From contig CAIKBU010000081.1 in assembly GCA_903825765.1 (NCBI GenBank), positions 1 to 64,000 of the forward strand: DNA of 64,000 nucleotides. Reading direction: 5' to 3'. The DNA is from an uncultured Actinomycetes bacterium (lineage in GTDB: Bacteria; Actinomycetota; Acidimicrobiia; Acidimicrobiales; RAAP-2). Of the stretch, positions 9,611-18,889 are shown one piece after another (within the stretch, counting starts at the first letter, position 1; each line of letters starts with the position of its first letter). The notes below the pieces were generated by a model. The model saw only the letters and a program-made list of their open reading frames with translations, searched no databases and had not been told where the DNA came from. Made by a program: the position numbers and the translations under genes.

Positions 9611-10296
9611 GCTCGGGCTCGAAGGGCGACGTCGCGAATTGCTGCGGCGGCGGCGAGGGGGTCGGGAGTCGCGAAAATAGCGGAACCCGCCACGAGTACA
9701 TTGGCACCCGCCGCGGCCGCTTCGGGTGCCGTGTGAAGGTCAATGCCCCCGTCAATTTCCAAGTCGCAGGCCAGTCCGCCTTCGTCAATATCGTGACGGG
9801 CGCGACGCAACTTCTCCAAGACATCGTCAATGAAACTCTGCCCACCAAATCCCGGGTGCACGCTCATAATCATCAGATAGTCGATGTCGGCCAGAAACGG
9901 GGCCGCCGCTTCGTAGGGGGTCTCGGGGTTGACCACCACCCCCACGCGCATACCGAGCGCCCGAGCGTCGCTGATGAGATTCTTGGTGCCACCGACTTCG
10001 ACGTGGACTGAGACCCCGTCGGCTCCCGATTTGGCGAAGGCCTCGAGGTAGCGACCGGGGTCGCTCATCATGAGGTGGCAGTCGAAGAATCGCTCGGAGT
10101 AGGGTCGCAGCGACTTGATGACGGGCGGTCCGAGGGAGATGTTTGGCACAAAGTGGCCGTCCATGACGTCCACGTGCAACCAGTCCGTCTGTGCGTCTAC
10201 CGCCTGCACCTGCGCGGCCAGTACACCGAAGTCAGCCGCCAAAATTGACGGGGCGATACGCAATGATCCAATGGGGCCGGGGTCGATGGCAGTCAC
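9607..10296 (-). CDS. rpe: Ribulose-phosphate 3-epimerase
   Basis: Interconverts ribulose 5-phosphate and xylulose 5-phosphate in the pentose phosphate pathway. 229 residues, a normal TIM-barrel length. Motifs: APSILAADFG, HVDVMDGHFVPN (metal His and catalytic Asp), CHLMM, MSVHPGFGGQSF and EIDGGI. The GTG at 10296 lies 15 nt after the fmt stop, and TAGGCT sits exactly 6 nt upstream of it, so the gene may also have its own leaderless promoter inside the operon. Confidence 0.95.
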   Translation of the reverse strand: MTAIDPGPIGSLRIAPSILAADFGVLAAQVQAVDAQTDWLHVDVMDGHFVPNISLGPPVIKSLRPYSERFFDCHLMMSDPGRYLEAFAKSGADGVSVHVEVGGTKNLISDARALGMRVGVVVNPETPYEAAAPFLADIDYLMIMSVHPGFGGQSFIDDVLEKLRRARHDIDEGGLACDLEIDGGIDLHTAPEAAAAGANVLVAGSAIFATPDPLAAAAAIRDVALRARA

Positions 10297-10302
10297 AACG
10301 CC

Positions 10303-10308
10303 AGCCTA
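10303..10308 (-). promoter_or_regulatory. Leaderless-type -10 (TAGGCT) for rpe
   Basis: TAGGCT on the minus strand, 6 nt before the rpe GTG. It lies in the 15-nt fmt-rpe gap, so it would be an internal promoter of the superoperon. Confidence 0.45.
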
Positions 10309-10311
10309 CGC

Positions 10312-11187
10312 CTACGACCAGGTGGCGTCCGACGCCAATCGGGCACCGGCCCACCACGCTGACGCTTCCATGGGTCGGCCACCCTCGGGCTGGACCCGGT
10401 CAAGCCACAAGATGCCATCGGTCATGGCGAGTCCGACGTGGGGACCGAAGGCCACCACTGACCCGGGTACCGCGGCGTGCACGTTTTCACCCTCATGCGC
10501 CGTCAGTACGCGAAAACGTTTCGTGGCTATGAGGCACCACGCGCGCTCCAGTCGAACAATCCGCGCGGCCTGGGATGGCGTCATGGTCGCAGCGAGGCGG
10601 AACGTGTCACTGGTCAACTTTTCGGCGTAAGTGGGCTCCCCCTTCTGCGCCCGCGCGTGTTGCAGCCGTTCTGGGGAAGCGAGCACCTCGACGAGGAGCG
10701 CGGCCCCGAGGCGGGCGAGTTCACCCGTCAGTTCCGACGCGGTCTTTTGACCCACCGGCACCCGCACCTCGGCGTGAACGGGTCCCGTATCGAGCGTGAC
10801 CTCGAGGCTCATAATGTCCACACCAGTCACCTCGTCCCCGGCCAGGATGGCGCGCTCCACGGGCGCCGCGCCGCGCCAGCGGGGCAAGAGCGAAAAGTGC
10901 ACGTTGAGCATGGGGAGACGTTCCAAGACTGGCCCAGGAATCATCGCTCCGTAGGCGACGACGACGCCACGCTCGGCGTCAACGCCGTCGAGGTCGCGAA
11001 CGTGGTGGAAGACGGGAATACCGTGCGCTTGGGCGGCAACCTTGACGGGGCTCGGTGAGAGTTCGGCGCCGCGCCCTCGGCGACGATCGGGACGAGTAAC
11101 AACGCACACGACCTCGTGACCGGCCGCTACCAGCGCGTCAAGTGAAGCGACGGCTGGTTCTGGCGTACCGAGGAAGACCAGTCGCAT
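10312..11187 (-). CDS. fmt: Methionyl-tRNA formyltransferase
   Basis: Formylates initiator Met-tRNA. 291 residues, slightly short. Motifs: VFLGTPEPAV at the N-terminus, NVHFSLLPRWRGAAPVERAI (the usual N.H.SLLP..RGAAP folate and catalytic segment) and TGVDIMSLEVTLDTGPV. The C-terminal tRNA-binding domain is present but shortened. Start and def stop overlap (TAATG), so the formylation and deformylation genes are coupled. The rsmB gene often found between fmt and rpe is missing. Confidence 0.95.
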   Translation of the reverse strand: MRLVFLGTPEPAVASLDALVAAGHEVVCVVTRPDRRRGRGAELSPSPVKVAAQAHGIPVFHHVRDLDGVDAERGVVVAYGAMIPGPVLERLPMLNVHFSLLPRWRGAAPVERAILAGDEVTGVDIMSLEVTLDTGPVHAEVRVPVGQKTASELTGELARLGAALLVEVLASPERLQHARAQKGEPTYAEKLTSDTFRLAATMTPSQAARIVRLERAWCLIATKRFRVLTAHEGENVHAAVPGSVVAFGPHVGLAMTDGILWLDRVQPEGGRPMEASAWWAGARLASDATWS

Positions 11188-11717
11188 TAGTGACCGAAGG
11201 GATTGAGCCCTGGGCTCTGCGCCGATCGCATCTTAATTTTGGCGATGTCGCGCTTGGATTCCTGCGTTTGCTCCGGCGTCAAGCAGTGCAGCAACAGGTG
11301 GCCGTCGAGGTGGTCCGTCTCGTGCAAGAAGATGCGAGCATGAAACTCTTCAACGTCCATATCAATCGGATTACCGTCGAGATCGAGGCCAACTAAATGC
11401 ACTCGGTTTGGTCGCAGAATCTCCCAACTCAGTCCGGGCACCGAAAGGCACCCTTCTTCGTAGAGCCATTCACCGCTGGTCTCAATGATGCGAGGGTTGA
11501 TCACCGTGCGTGGCCCGAGGCCGTCACCCGCGTCATAGACGAACATCCGCTTCGAAATACCCACCTGATTTGCCGCGAGGCCCACACCTGGAGCGCGATA
11601 CATCGTCTCAATCATTGTCAATGCCAACTGGGCAATTTTGCCGTCAATGTTGTCTATTTCCTGCGTGGCCATGGCCAAGACGGGGTCACCGTAGGTGCGT
11701 ATGGGGAGAGTGCTCAC
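11187..11717 (-). CDS. def: Peptide deformylase
   Basis: Removes the formyl group from nascent proteins. 176 residues. All three family motifs are present: GVGLAANQVG, EEGCLSVPG (metal Cys) and HETDHLDGHLL (the HExxH metal site). The GTG at 11717 has no clear ribosome site but has TATCGT exactly 6 nt upstream, so a leaderless transcript starting here is plausible. The 45-nt gap to priA is the longest in the superoperon, which fits a second transcription start. Confidence 0.95.
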   Translation of the reverse strand: MSTLPIRTYGDPVLAMATQEIDNIDGKIAQLALTMIETMYRAPGVGLAANQVGISKRMFVYDAGDGLGPRTVINPRIIETSGEWLYEEGCLSVPGLSWEILRPNRVHLVGLDLDGNPIDMDVEEFHARIFLHETDHLDGHLLLHCLTPEQTQESKRDIAKIKMRSAQSPGLNPFGH

Positions 11718-11723
11718 CCTTCT

Positions 11724-11729
11724 ACGATA
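11724..11729 (-). promoter_or_regulatory. Leaderless-type -10 (TATCGT) for def
   Basis: TATCGT on the minus strand, ending 6 nt before the def GTG, in the 45-nt priA-def gap. Confidence 0.5.
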
Positions 11730-11762
11730 GCCCTGCGATGGAGAAAAGGCTGACCGCGGTCG

Positions 11763-13466
11763 CTAGCGCACCGCAACGCGCAGCTTGCCGGCGCCGCGCA
11801 CGCCGTGGGCTAGGACGTCGCACAGCGCGTCGACGGAGCCAGCGCGCAACGTCGTTACGCCTTCCTTCGTCGAACGTCGAATCGACCCCGTGTTGAGACT
11901 GGCGAGAAAATCCTCCGCCCCTTCTCCCGACACTTCGGCGACCGCACCGAAGGGCGGAAGTCCCAGGGCTTCGGCGGTGTCAACGTCATCGGTTCGCAGT
12001 GTCGTCACGTCACCCGATCGCAGCACCTGGAGGACTTCGTCGTCTCGCCGCGTTTGCACAACGACCAGGCCGCGCGCGTCGCGACGCGCGCCCACCAGTC
12101 GTCCCGCTTTGGCCACGGCTTCAATCGCTTGGCGTCGCGCCTCAGTGCGGGGTGCGAGGAGGTACTGGTCGTAATCGACGAATATCACCACGCCACAGCG
12201 CCGGATGCGCGTAAAAATGGCCTCCGTGCCCACCACCACGCGTGACGTGGGGACGCCGTCACTCGATGCCGTTACCTCCGTGACGTCGTGTCCGAGCTGG
12301 GCCGCGACATCGCGCACCAGGGTGGTGACACCCGACTGGACTCGCTTGAGATTGGTGGCGCTGCACGATCGGCAGAAGTTTTCCCGCAGTTCGTGGGCCT
12401 CGGGGCACACCAAGTGCTCCCCCTCCTCACGCTCGGGTTGACCACAGATTACGCAGCGAGCCAGCTCGCTACATTTTTTACACATATAGAGCCGACCTCC
12501 CCCGAGGCGCTGCAAGATGATGGCCACGGCCAGCGGTTCAGGGCCTTCGAGGGCGCGCTGTGCCGCGAGCACGGCTGGCAGTGACAACACGCCTTCGTGG
12601 GGGTCACGACTGCGGCGGTCAACAATCTCCACGCGAGGCCATCCATCAAGGTCCCGTTGCTCACTGAGTGCGCCAACGTTAAGCAGCGATGGTGATGGGA
12701 GCACTGAGGTGGCCCACACGGGAGCGTCGTCTCGCCGACAGCGCTCCACCACCACCGAGGTAGCGTCCCACGTGGGCGAACCTTCCGAGCGGTAGGCGTC
12801 GTCGTCGGCGTCAATGATGACCGCCCCGCACAGTTGCGGTGCGGGAGCGAAGGCCACCCCGCGAGCACCCACAATCACGGGCCAACCAGCCCGCATCCGC
12901 GACCACTGGTCGTCACCGTAGGCGACGGCGAGCCCGCGTTGCTCGAGGCGCCCCCGAAGACGCTGCGCCCACGCGTCGGTTGGCACCAAGACGAGCAGCG
13001 AGCCCGCACGCTCCCGAGTGTGCTCGTAGGCGTCCAAGATGAGTTCGAGGGGGTCCTGGGTTGGGGTCATCTGCCACACCCCCGGGGCGTAGTGCGTCAC
13101 GGGGCGAAGGGAATCCTCGAGGGGTGCGGCAAGTGGCGACGTTGGCAAGGTGGCCACAATGGTCCCCGGTGAGGCTGCGGTGAGGAATCGGGCGAGCGGA
13201 CCGGCCCAGCGCCACGCCGCCCAGCGCAGCAGCGGAAGTATGGCCGGCGGAGGGCCAAAGCCGAGGGATTTGACCACCGGTTTTCTCGTCACCGCGGCGT
13301 CTGGAGCCTCCACGAATTCGCAGATCCAGCCCCGCACCGATCGACCGTTGAAGTTGAGGCGGACACGATCGCCCACCCCCACGTGGGCCATGGTATCGGG
13401 GAGGTCGTAATCAAAGCCACGGTCAACCGCGACGACTTCGGTAACGACGCGGACGACTGACGGCAT
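11763..13466 (-). CDS. priA: PriA-like primosomal protein, ATPase site degenerate
   Basis: 567 residues, shorter than the roughly 730 of E. coli PriA. The N-terminal DNA-binding domain is recognisable (VVTEVVAVDRGFDYDLP, VGDRVRLNFNGRSVRGWI). The zinc region is kept (CKKCSELARCVICG, then C..., FCRSCSATN). The Walker A P-loop (GSGKT) is missing, and the DEEH box reads DADDD, so ATP hydrolysis is unlikely. Known actinobacterial PriA proteins show the same loss and are annotated as probable primosomal protein N'. It lies 2 nt from the metK stop, in operon. Confidence 0.85.
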   Translation of the reverse strand: MPSVVRVVTEVVAVDRGFDYDLPDTMAHVGVGDRVRLNFNGRSVRGWICEFVEAPDAAVTRKPVVKSLGFGPPPAILPLLRWAAWRWAGPLARFLTAASPGTIVATLPTSPLAAPLEDSLRPVTHYAPGVWQMTPTQDPLELILDAYEHTRERAGSLLVLVPTDAWAQRLRGRLEQRGLAVAYGDDQWSRMRAGWPVIVGARGVAFAPAPQLCGAVIIDADDDAYRSEGSPTWDATSVVVERCRRDDAPVWATSVLPSPSLLNVGALSEQRDLDGWPRVEIVDRRSRDPHEGVLSLPAVLAAQRALEGPEPLAVAIILQRLGGGRLYMCKKCSELARCVICGQPEREEGEHLVCPEAHELRENFCRSCSATNLKRVQSGVTTLVRDVAAQLGHDVTEVTASSDGVPTSRVVVGTEAIFTRIRRCGVVIFVDYDQYLLAPRTEARRQAIEAVAKAGRLVGARRDARGLVVVQTRRDDEVLQVLRSGDVTTLRTDDVDTAEALGLPPFGAVAEVSGEGAEDFLASLNTGSIRRSTKEGVTTLRAGSVDALCDVLAHGVRGAGKLRVAVR

Positions 13467-13468
13467 TG

Positions 13469-14659
13469 CTACAGCGACAGTTCGCGCCGTAGGTCGTCAA
13501 CCCGCGGTGTCTGCTCCCAGCCAAAACCTTCATCCGTTCGGCCAAAGTGGCCGTAGGCCGCGGTCGACTGGTACTGCGGTCGACGTAAATCAAGGTCACG
13601 AATAATGGCGGCGGGACGGAGGTCGAAAAGGGCCTCGACGGCCTTGGCGATGCGGGCGCGGTCGACTCGTTCGGTGCCGAAGGTCTCGACCAACACCGAT
13701 ACCGGGCGAGCCACGCCGATGGCGTAGGCCACCTGCACCTCGCATCGCTCGGCCGCGCCAGCGGCGACGACGTGCTTCGCGACCCAGCGAGCGGCGTAGG
13801 CGGCGGAACGGTCAACCTTCGATGGATCCTTGCCCGAAAAAGCGCCGCCACCGTGGCGAGCCATACCGCCGTAGGTGTCCACGATGATTTTGCGGCCCGT
13901 AAGGCCGGTGTCTGCGTGGGGCCCACCAAGGACGAACTGTCCTGAGGGATTAATGAAGACCCGCATGCCCGACACGTCGAGGTCGACGGGCAGCATGGGT
14001 CGAATAACTTCGTCCATGACGTCACGAACAATGGTCTCGTTCGAGACGCCGGGTTCGTGCTGCGTCGAAATGAGCACGGTGTCAACGGCAACCGGGCGGC
14101 CATCCTCGTAGGCAATCGTGACCTGCGTCTTACCGTCGGGGCGAAGATACGGGACCGCACCGGTGCGACGAGCTTGTGACAAGCGCATGGAGAGTCGGTG
14201 AGCGAGCCAAATTGGGGTCGGCATGTAGTCGTCATTATCGGAACAGGCGTAGCCGAACATCATGCCCTGGTCACCAGCACCGAGCGCGTCGAAGTCATCT
14301 TCCTGTACGCCGGCCCGAAGTTCGTGTGAGGCGTCAACGCCCGCGGCGATGTCAGGGCTCTGCTTGTCGAGTGAGACGAGTACCGCGCAGCTCGCGCCGT
14401 CGAAGCCCTTCGCGCCATCGTCGTAACCAATGTCGATAATTGTCTTACGTGCCAGGGCGTTTATGTCCACTACGGCCGTCGTCGTTATTTCACCGGCCAC
14501 CACACAAAGACCAGTCGTGACGAGGGTTTCACAGGCAACCCGGGCGTTGGGGTCTTGGGTCAAAATAGCGTCCAAAATGGCGTCAGAAACCTGATCGGCA
14601 ACTTTGTCCGGGTGACCCTCGGTCACTGATTCCGAGGTAAAGAGTGTCCGGTCCGTCAT
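13469..14659 (-). CDS. metK: S-adenosylmethionine synthetase
   Basis: Makes SAM from methionine and ATP. 396 residues, standard length. Motifs: [20 protein letters not shown] near the N-terminus, [12 protein letters not shown] (the signature hexapeptide region), and [19 protein letters not shown]. The ATG at 14659 overlaps the coaBC stop (ATGA) and has GAGGAG 6 nt upstream. No SAM riboswitch precedes it; expression presumably comes from the operon. Confidence 0.97.
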   Translation of the reverse strand: MTDRTLFTSESVTEGHPDKVADQVSDAILDAILTQDPNARVACETLVTTGLCVVAGEITTTAVVDINALARKTIIDIGYDDGAKGFDGASCAVLVSLDKQSPDIAAGVDASHELRAGVQEDDFDALGAGDQGMMFGYACSDNDDYMPTPIWLAHRLSMRLSQARRTGAVPYLRPDGKTQVTIAYEDGRPVAVDTVLISTQHEPGVSNETIVRDVMDEVIRPMLPVDLDVSGMRVFINPSGQFVLGGPHADTGLTGRKIIVDTYGGMARHGGGAFSGKDPSKVDRSAAYAARWVAKHVVAAGAAERCEVQVAYAIGVARPVSVLVETFGTERVDRARIAKAVEALFDLRPAAIIRDLDLRRPQYQSTAAYGHFGRTDEGFGWEQTPRVDDLRRELSL

Positions 14660-15891
14660 GATTCTCCTCGTAACAACGTTGTAGCAACCCTAGTCAACAG
14701 ATGACTCGCCACTGCTTCTTTCGACGTCAGCGCCACCACATCATCGGGCTCACCATGGCGCAAAATAGTTACTGCATTCGTCGATGTTCCAAAGCCGACC
14801 CCGGGTGCCGAAACATCATTGAGCACGAGAAAATCGACCGGCTTGCGATCAAGCTTCTCCCCCGCGTGACGTCGAGCGTCCGTCGTTTCCGCGGCGAACG
14901 CGACAAGGACCTGGCCAGGTGTCTGGCGAGCGAGCAGATCAGCCACGATGTCGAGCGTTGGTAGCAGTTCGAGGGTTGGTACGCCGTCGACCTTCTTCAT
15001 CTTCTCCGTTTTGGCACGCACCGTAAAGTCCGAGACCGCCGCGGCCATAATCACCACGTCCGCATCTCGCGAGGCGTCAATCACCGCTGCGTGCATCTCA
15101 GCCGCCGACGTGACGGGCACGACGTGGACGTGCGAGCGGACATCGAGCGCAACGTCGCGGGTCGCGGCCGTTACCAGTGTGACCTGCGCTCCCATGCGCC
15201 GCGCCACTTCGGCGATGGCGTAGCCCTGGTGGCCAGAACTGCGATTCGTGAGTACTCGGACCGGATCAATTGCCTCACTGGTACCGCCAGCTGAGACAAC
15301 GACGCGACGACCCGAGAGCGCGCCAACGGGCCCGTGGACCATTGCCCTCACCACGTCGACAATCACGTCGGGCTCCGGCAATCGGCCCATGCCCTCATCG
15401 CCACCGGCGAGGTGACCCGACACCGGCGGGACCACCGTCATTCCCCTAGCGCGCAGGGTGGAGAGATTGGCCTGCACTGAGGGCTGTTCCCACATCTCGG
15501 TGTGCATGGCTGGACAGAGCACCACGGGAGCGCGTGAGGCGAGCACCGTGGCGGTGAGTAAATCGTTAGCCAACCCCGCCGCCAGGCGAGCAATCACGTG
15601 GGCCGTGGCGGGGGCAATGACAATCAAATCGGCCTGTTGGCCGAGCATCGTATGCGGACTCACCGATGTCGGGTCCCCGTAGAGCGAAGTGCGCGCTGGC
15701 TCGGAGGCGAGCGCACTGAAGGTCGTGGCACCGACGAAGTGTGAGGCGTCGGCGGTCAACACCGGCGAAACAAAATACCCCTCCTCCATGAGGAGGCGCA
15801 GTAGTAGGACGGCTTTGTAAGCGGCAACGCCGCCCGTCACCCCCAGAACAATGCGGGGGTGCGAAACGCTAGGCGTCGGGTGTGGCGTCAA
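14656..15891 (-). CDS. coaBC: Phosphopantothenoylcysteine synthetase/decarboxylase
   Basis: Two steps of coenzyme A synthesis. 411 residues from a TTG at 15891. The CoaC half has [13 protein letters not shown], the ASHFVG His region, and [22 protein letters not shown]. The CoaB half (from about 185) has [23 protein letters not shown] and MAAAVSDF...KMKK. No ATG or GTG lies before the flavin-binding GG motif, so the TTG that overlaps the rpoZ end by 23 nt is the best start; the frame further upstream is an rpoZ shadow. Coupled to metK downstream. Confidence 0.9.
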   Translation of the reverse strand: MTPHPTPSVSHPRIVLGVTGGVAAYKAVLLLRLLMEEGYFVSPVLTADASHFVGATTFSALASEPARTSLYGDPTSVSPHTMLGQQADLIVIAPATAHVIARLAAGLANDLLTATVLASRAPVVLCPAMHTEMWEQPSVQANLSTLRARGMTVVPPVSGHLAGGDEGMGRLPEPDVIVDVVRAMVHGPVGALSGRRVVVSAGGTSEAIDPVRVLTNRSSGHQGYAIAEVARRMGAQVTLVTAATRDVALDVRSHVHVVPVTSAAEMHAAVIDASRDADVVIMAAAVSDFTVRAKTEKMKKVDGVPTLELLPTLDIVADLLARQTPGQVLVAFAAETTDARRHAGEKLDRKPVDFLVLNDVSAPGVGFGTSTNAVTILRHGEPDDVVALTSKEAVASHLLTRVATTLLRGES

Positions 15892-16225
15892 GAAGAGCGT
15901 CGAATTCGCTCGTTGGCGTCTCGAGGCCGTCGAGTGGCGTGGCCGCTTCGGCCGCCTTCGCCGCTTCGAGCTCCTCGGGCGACAGGCGCTTGTAGACCAG
16001 CTTCTCTTCGATGATCTCCTGGAAGGCGAATGAGAGTGACTTATTCGAGTCAATGTTCACCTGGGGAGGAACAATCTTGCCCTCACCGCGGCCCAGGCCG
16101 TTGAAGTAGTTCGTGATGGCACGGGCGCGCACCGAGGCGACGGCCACGAGTGAGAATTTCGAGTCGCCAACGGCGTGCAGCAACGCTTCGATGGGTGGAT
16201 CAACCAACGTAGGGTATTCGGCCAT
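15869..16225 (-). CDS. rpoZ: DNA-directed RNA polymerase subunit omega
   Basis: Helps assemble and stabilise RNA polymerase. 118 residues, with LVDPPIEALLHAVGDSKFSLVAVASVRARAITNYFN matching the N-terminal omega core (usual P..E.L......KY.L....A.RARQI), then YKRLSPEELEAAKAAEA. An acidic tail of about 25 residues follows the core. The ATG has AAAGGAAG 5 nt upstream. It sits between gmk and coaBC, its usual actinobacterial place. Confidence 0.92.
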   Translation of the reverse strand: MAEYPTLVDPPIEALLHAVGDSKFSLVAVASVRARAITNYFNGLGRGEGKIVPPQVNIDSNKSLSFAFQEIIEEKLVYKRLSPEELEAAKAAEAATPLDGLETPTSEFDALLDATPDA

Positions 16226-16235
16226 GTGGCTTCCT

Positions 16236-16802
16236 TTACAGACCAGTTCGTCGCGAATGACGAAGACTCTCCAGTATAGAGAGAATTTCGTCAGCGGCGC
16301 CCGTCACCTCGTGATTCGTCACGATAAAGTCCGCTAAATCACGACCCGCGGCGATTTCTTCGCGGCTCAGGCGCAGTCGTCGTTGCACGTGATCATCACT
16401 GTCTCCACGGCCACGGAGCCGCGTTTCTAGCTCTTCGAGCGACGGAGGGAGAAGCAAGATGACAATGGCGTCGGGGTCGTGACTGCGCACCTGCTGCGCC
16501 CCCTGCACCTCGATTTCGAGCAAGAGGTCTCTCGTTTCGTCAACGGTCGGTCGAGGTGTGCCGTAGAGGTTGTCATTAAATGACGCCCACTCCAAGAACA
16601 GATCTCGCCCGATTGCGGCTTCGAACTGGTCGCGAGTAACGAAGACGTACTCATCACCCACCTCGGAAGGTCGAATTGCCCTCGTCGTCCACGACCGAGA
16701 GAGCCACAGACGTTCGTCGGCGGCGAGCAAGGCGCGGACGATGGTCCCCTTCCCCACCCCGCCGGGGCCGATGAGGACAATGACCAGGGGCTTAGCGGAC
16801 AA
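16236..16802 (-). CDS. gmk: Guanylate kinase
   Basis: Phosphorylates GMP to GDP. 188 residues from a TTG at 16802. The P-loop is GPGGVGKGT (usual GPSGVGKGT). SRSWTTRAIRPSEVGDEYVFV is the GMP-binding segment with its conserved Arg/Tyr, followed by FLEWASFNDNLYGTP and LLLEIEVQGAQQV. The TTG overlaps the mihF end by 11 nt. Upstream frame extends to 16904 but only as a mihF shadow. No better start codon lies before the P-loop. Confidence 0.92.
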   Translation of the reverse strand: MSAKPLVIVLIGPGGVGKGTIVRALLAADERLWLSRSWTTRAIRPSEVGDEYVFVTRDQFEAAIGRDLFLEWASFNDNLYGTPRPTVDETRDLLLEIEVQGAQQVRSHDPDAIVILLLPPSLEELETRLRGRGDSDDHVQRRLRLSREEIAAGRDLADFIVTNHEVTGAADEILSILESLRHSRRTGL

Positions 16803-17112
16803 GGGCGTGAAAGAGGGCTTCGCGCTGTTTGGGGCCAAGGCCACGAATGCGACGGGACTGGGCGATTGAGCCCTGCTCCATAATGCGGGCAGCTTTAACT
16901 TCACCGATAGCGGGGAGGGCGCTTATCAAATCGAATGCGCGCATTTGGGCGACGCACACTTCCTGATCTGCGAGGGCGAACAGTTCTTCGAGCGAGAGTT
17001 CGCCCGATTTAATACGTCGCTTGACCTCGGCTCGACGCCGCCGATTGGCGACAGCAGCCTTCGACGCGGCAACTCGCTGTTCGTGGGTCAGTGATGGAGG
17101 GACGGGGCTCAT
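16792..17112 (-). CDS. mihF: Actinobacterial integration host factor (MihF)
   Basis: Nucleoid-associated DNA-binding protein typical of Actinobacteria, unrelated to proteobacterial IHF. 106 residues. The N-terminal LTHEQRVAASKAAVANRRRRAEVKRRIKSGELSL region is basic and helical. The C-terminal half carries the helix-two-turn-helix DNA-binding signature (LISALPAIGEVKAARIME, then IRGLGPKQREAL). It is found beside pyrF and gmk, as in mycobacteria. TAGAGT lies 7 nt before the ATG. A strong lineage marker. Confidence 0.95.
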   Translation of the reverse strand: MSPVPPSLTHEQRVAASKAAVANRRRRAEVKRRIKSGELSLEELFALADQEVCVAQMRAFDLISALPAIGEVKAARIMEQGSIAQSRRIRGLGPKQREALFHALVR

Positions 17113-17119
17113 ACGTCTG

Positions 17120-17125
17120 ACTCTA
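17120..17125 (-). promoter_or_regulatory. Leaderless-type -10 (TAGAGT) for mihF
   Basis: TAGAGT on the minus strand, 7 nt before the mihF ATG, in the 33-nt pyrF-mihF gap. Confidence 0.4.
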
Positions 17126-17145
17126 TCCGTCTGGTGCGACGTCGC

Positions 17146-17994
17146 CTACAACACGCTCGCGAGGTCGTCGCGCCACCGTCGCACGGCGTCTCGCAGCCCA
17201 GCGCGCTCGGGGCCGGCGCTCGCAATGGCCCGCGAGACGTTGACGACCACGCTGCCCGGAGCGCAACGTTCAAAGAGGCGACCCACCTGGTCAGGCGTGG
17301 CCCCCTGTGCGCCAACGCCCGGAACAAGATAGGGACCGCCGAGGCGAGCTAGGTCAAATTCTGGTCGTTGACGAGTGGCGCCCAGCACCACGCCGAGCCC
17401 GCCGAGGGCGTCGGCTCCCGCACCCTGACGCCACGTGGCGTTACGCTGCGCAATCTCGCGCAGCACCATGTCTTCCACTGATTCGCCGTCGTCGGACCGC
17501 GATCGCTGGAGTCCACGACCTTCGTCGTTCGACGTCGCGGCGAGGACGAAGAGGCCCTTCCCCGACTGTGCGTAGGTAAAGAATGATTCCAGAGCGGCCA
17601 CGCCGGTATAGGGGCTCAGGGTCAAGGCGTCGACACACAGTGGCGAGGTCTCACTCAACCAGGCGGCGGCGTAGCCGTCATTGGTAGACCCAATATCGCC
17701 TCGTTTCGCGTCGGCGATGACGAGGATGTCGGCGGCCCGTGCGTCGCGAATCAATCGCTCAAGCACCACGTAACCGGCCGCACCGAATCGCTCAAAATAA
17801 GCGACCTGCGGCTTGATCGCTACCGCCGTCCCAATAGAGGCTTCGAGTAACGCGAGGGAAAAGAACTCCAGCCCCTCCACGTGATCGACACGCCCCCAGG
17901 CTTGAAGGGCGGTCACACTGGGGTCAATGCCGACGCATAATGGCCCGAGGTCGGCACTTCGCTCCTGCAGGCGCTGGCCGAACGACTCAACCAT
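17146..17994 (-). CDS. pyrF: Orotidine 5'-phosphate decarboxylase (type 2)
   Basis: Last step of UMP synthesis. 282 residues; of the longer type 2 subfamily common in Actinobacteria. Motifs: CVGIDPS, KPQVAYFERFG, the catalytic VIADAKRGDIGSTNDGYA (Asp-Lys-Asp triad), LSPYTG, and LVPGVGAQGATPDQ. The ATG at 17994 overlaps the pyrD end by 8 nt. A frame to 18027 exists but overlaps pyrD more. Confidence 0.95.
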   Translation of the reverse strand: MVESFGQRLQERSADLGPLCVGIDPSVTALQAWGRVDHVEGLEFFSLALLEASIGTAVAIKPQVAYFERFGAAGYVVLERLIRDARAADILVIADAKRGDIGSTNDGYAAAWLSETSPLCVDALTLSPYTGVAALESFFTYAQSGKGLFVLAATSNDEGRGLQRSRSDDGESVEDMVLREIAQRNATWRQGAGADALGGLGVVLGATRQRPEFDLARLGGPYLVPGVGAQGATPDQVGRLFERCAPGSVVVNVSRAIASAGPERAGLRDAVRRWRDDLASVL

Positions 17995-18889
17995 GGGCCA
18001 CACCTCGCAGTTCACGTATGGCCCCAACGCCGTTGGCCTTCATCCACGCGTCGGCCTCTTTTTGGATACGCCAGGGCGCCCGTGGATTGGCGAAGGTGGC
18101 TGTTCCCACTTCCACCGCACTGGCCCCCGCCATCACCATGGCCACCGCGTCCTCGCCGGAGCTGATCCCACCAACACCGATAATTGGCGTGTCGGGAAAA
18201 GCGCGGTGACATTCGTACACGGCGCGCAGGGCCACAGGGAAAATACCGGGCCCACTCATACCCCCACCACCGTTGCCGAGTGTCGGTCGACGCGTCGTGA
18301 CGTCAATCGCGAGTCCGAGCACCGTGTTGACGAGGACGAGCGCCTGCGCCCCCGCCGACAAGGCAGCTTCCGCGATTGCCACTAAGTCGGGGGTATTCGG
18401 ACTGAGTTTGGCCCAGAGTGGCACCCCGGCGGCCGTGGCCGCTTCCACAACGGCCGCGGTAGCCGTGGCCGAGTGGGCAAAGATGCTGGACCGGCTTTCG
18501 AGGTTCGGGCAACTGGCATTGACTTCCATAGCCACAATGTCGGCGCCCGCCATGGCCGAGGCCGCGTCGGCGAATTCGTCGGCGGTGCGGCCCCAAATCG
18601 AGGCCACCACGTCGGCGCCTCGTTGGCGAAGGGCGGGCAGGGAGTGCTCTCGCCACGCCGCCACGCCGGGACCCGCGAGCCCCACCGCGTTGAGCATGTC
18701 GGGCCCGCTCGCCGCGACGCGTGGGGCGGGATTTCCTTCCCAGGCGAAAGCGGCCAGTGACTTGGTCACCACTGCTCCCAAGGTGGCCACGTCGCCGTAC
18801 CCGGCGAGTTCGTCGCCGAGTCCCGCCGTTCCCGACGCCGTCAAGACAAAGGAGCGCAGCGCAACGGTGCCGATGGTGGTCGGATTCAT
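17987..18889 (-). CDS. pyrD: Dihydroorotate dehydrogenase, class 1B-like catalytic subunit
   Basis: Oxidises dihydroorotate to orotate using FMN. 300 residues. MEVNASCPN carries the Cys that serves as base in class 1 enzymes (class 2 uses Ser). [22 protein letters not shown] and the [13 protein letters not shown] region match class 1B (PyrDB). The ATG at 18889 overlaps the carB stop (ATGA). Class 1B enzymes usually work with the iron-sulfur flavoprotein PyrK; no pyrK lies in this operon or window, so the electron acceptor is unclear. Confidence 0.92.
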   Translation of the reverse strand: MNPTTIGTVALRSFVLTASGTAGLGDELAGYGDVATLGAVVTKSLAAFAWEGNPAPRVAASGPDMLNAVGLAGPGVAAWREHSLPALRQRGADVVASIWGRTADEFADAASAMAGADIVAMEVNASCPNLESRSSIFAHSATATAAVVEAATAAGVPLWAKLSPNTPDLVAIAEAALSAGAQALVLVNTVLGLAIDVTTRRPTLGNGGGGMSGPGIFPVALRAVYECHRAFPDTPIIGVGGISSGEDAVAMVMAGASAVEVGTATFANPRAPWRIQKEADAWMKANGVGAIRELRGVAHG

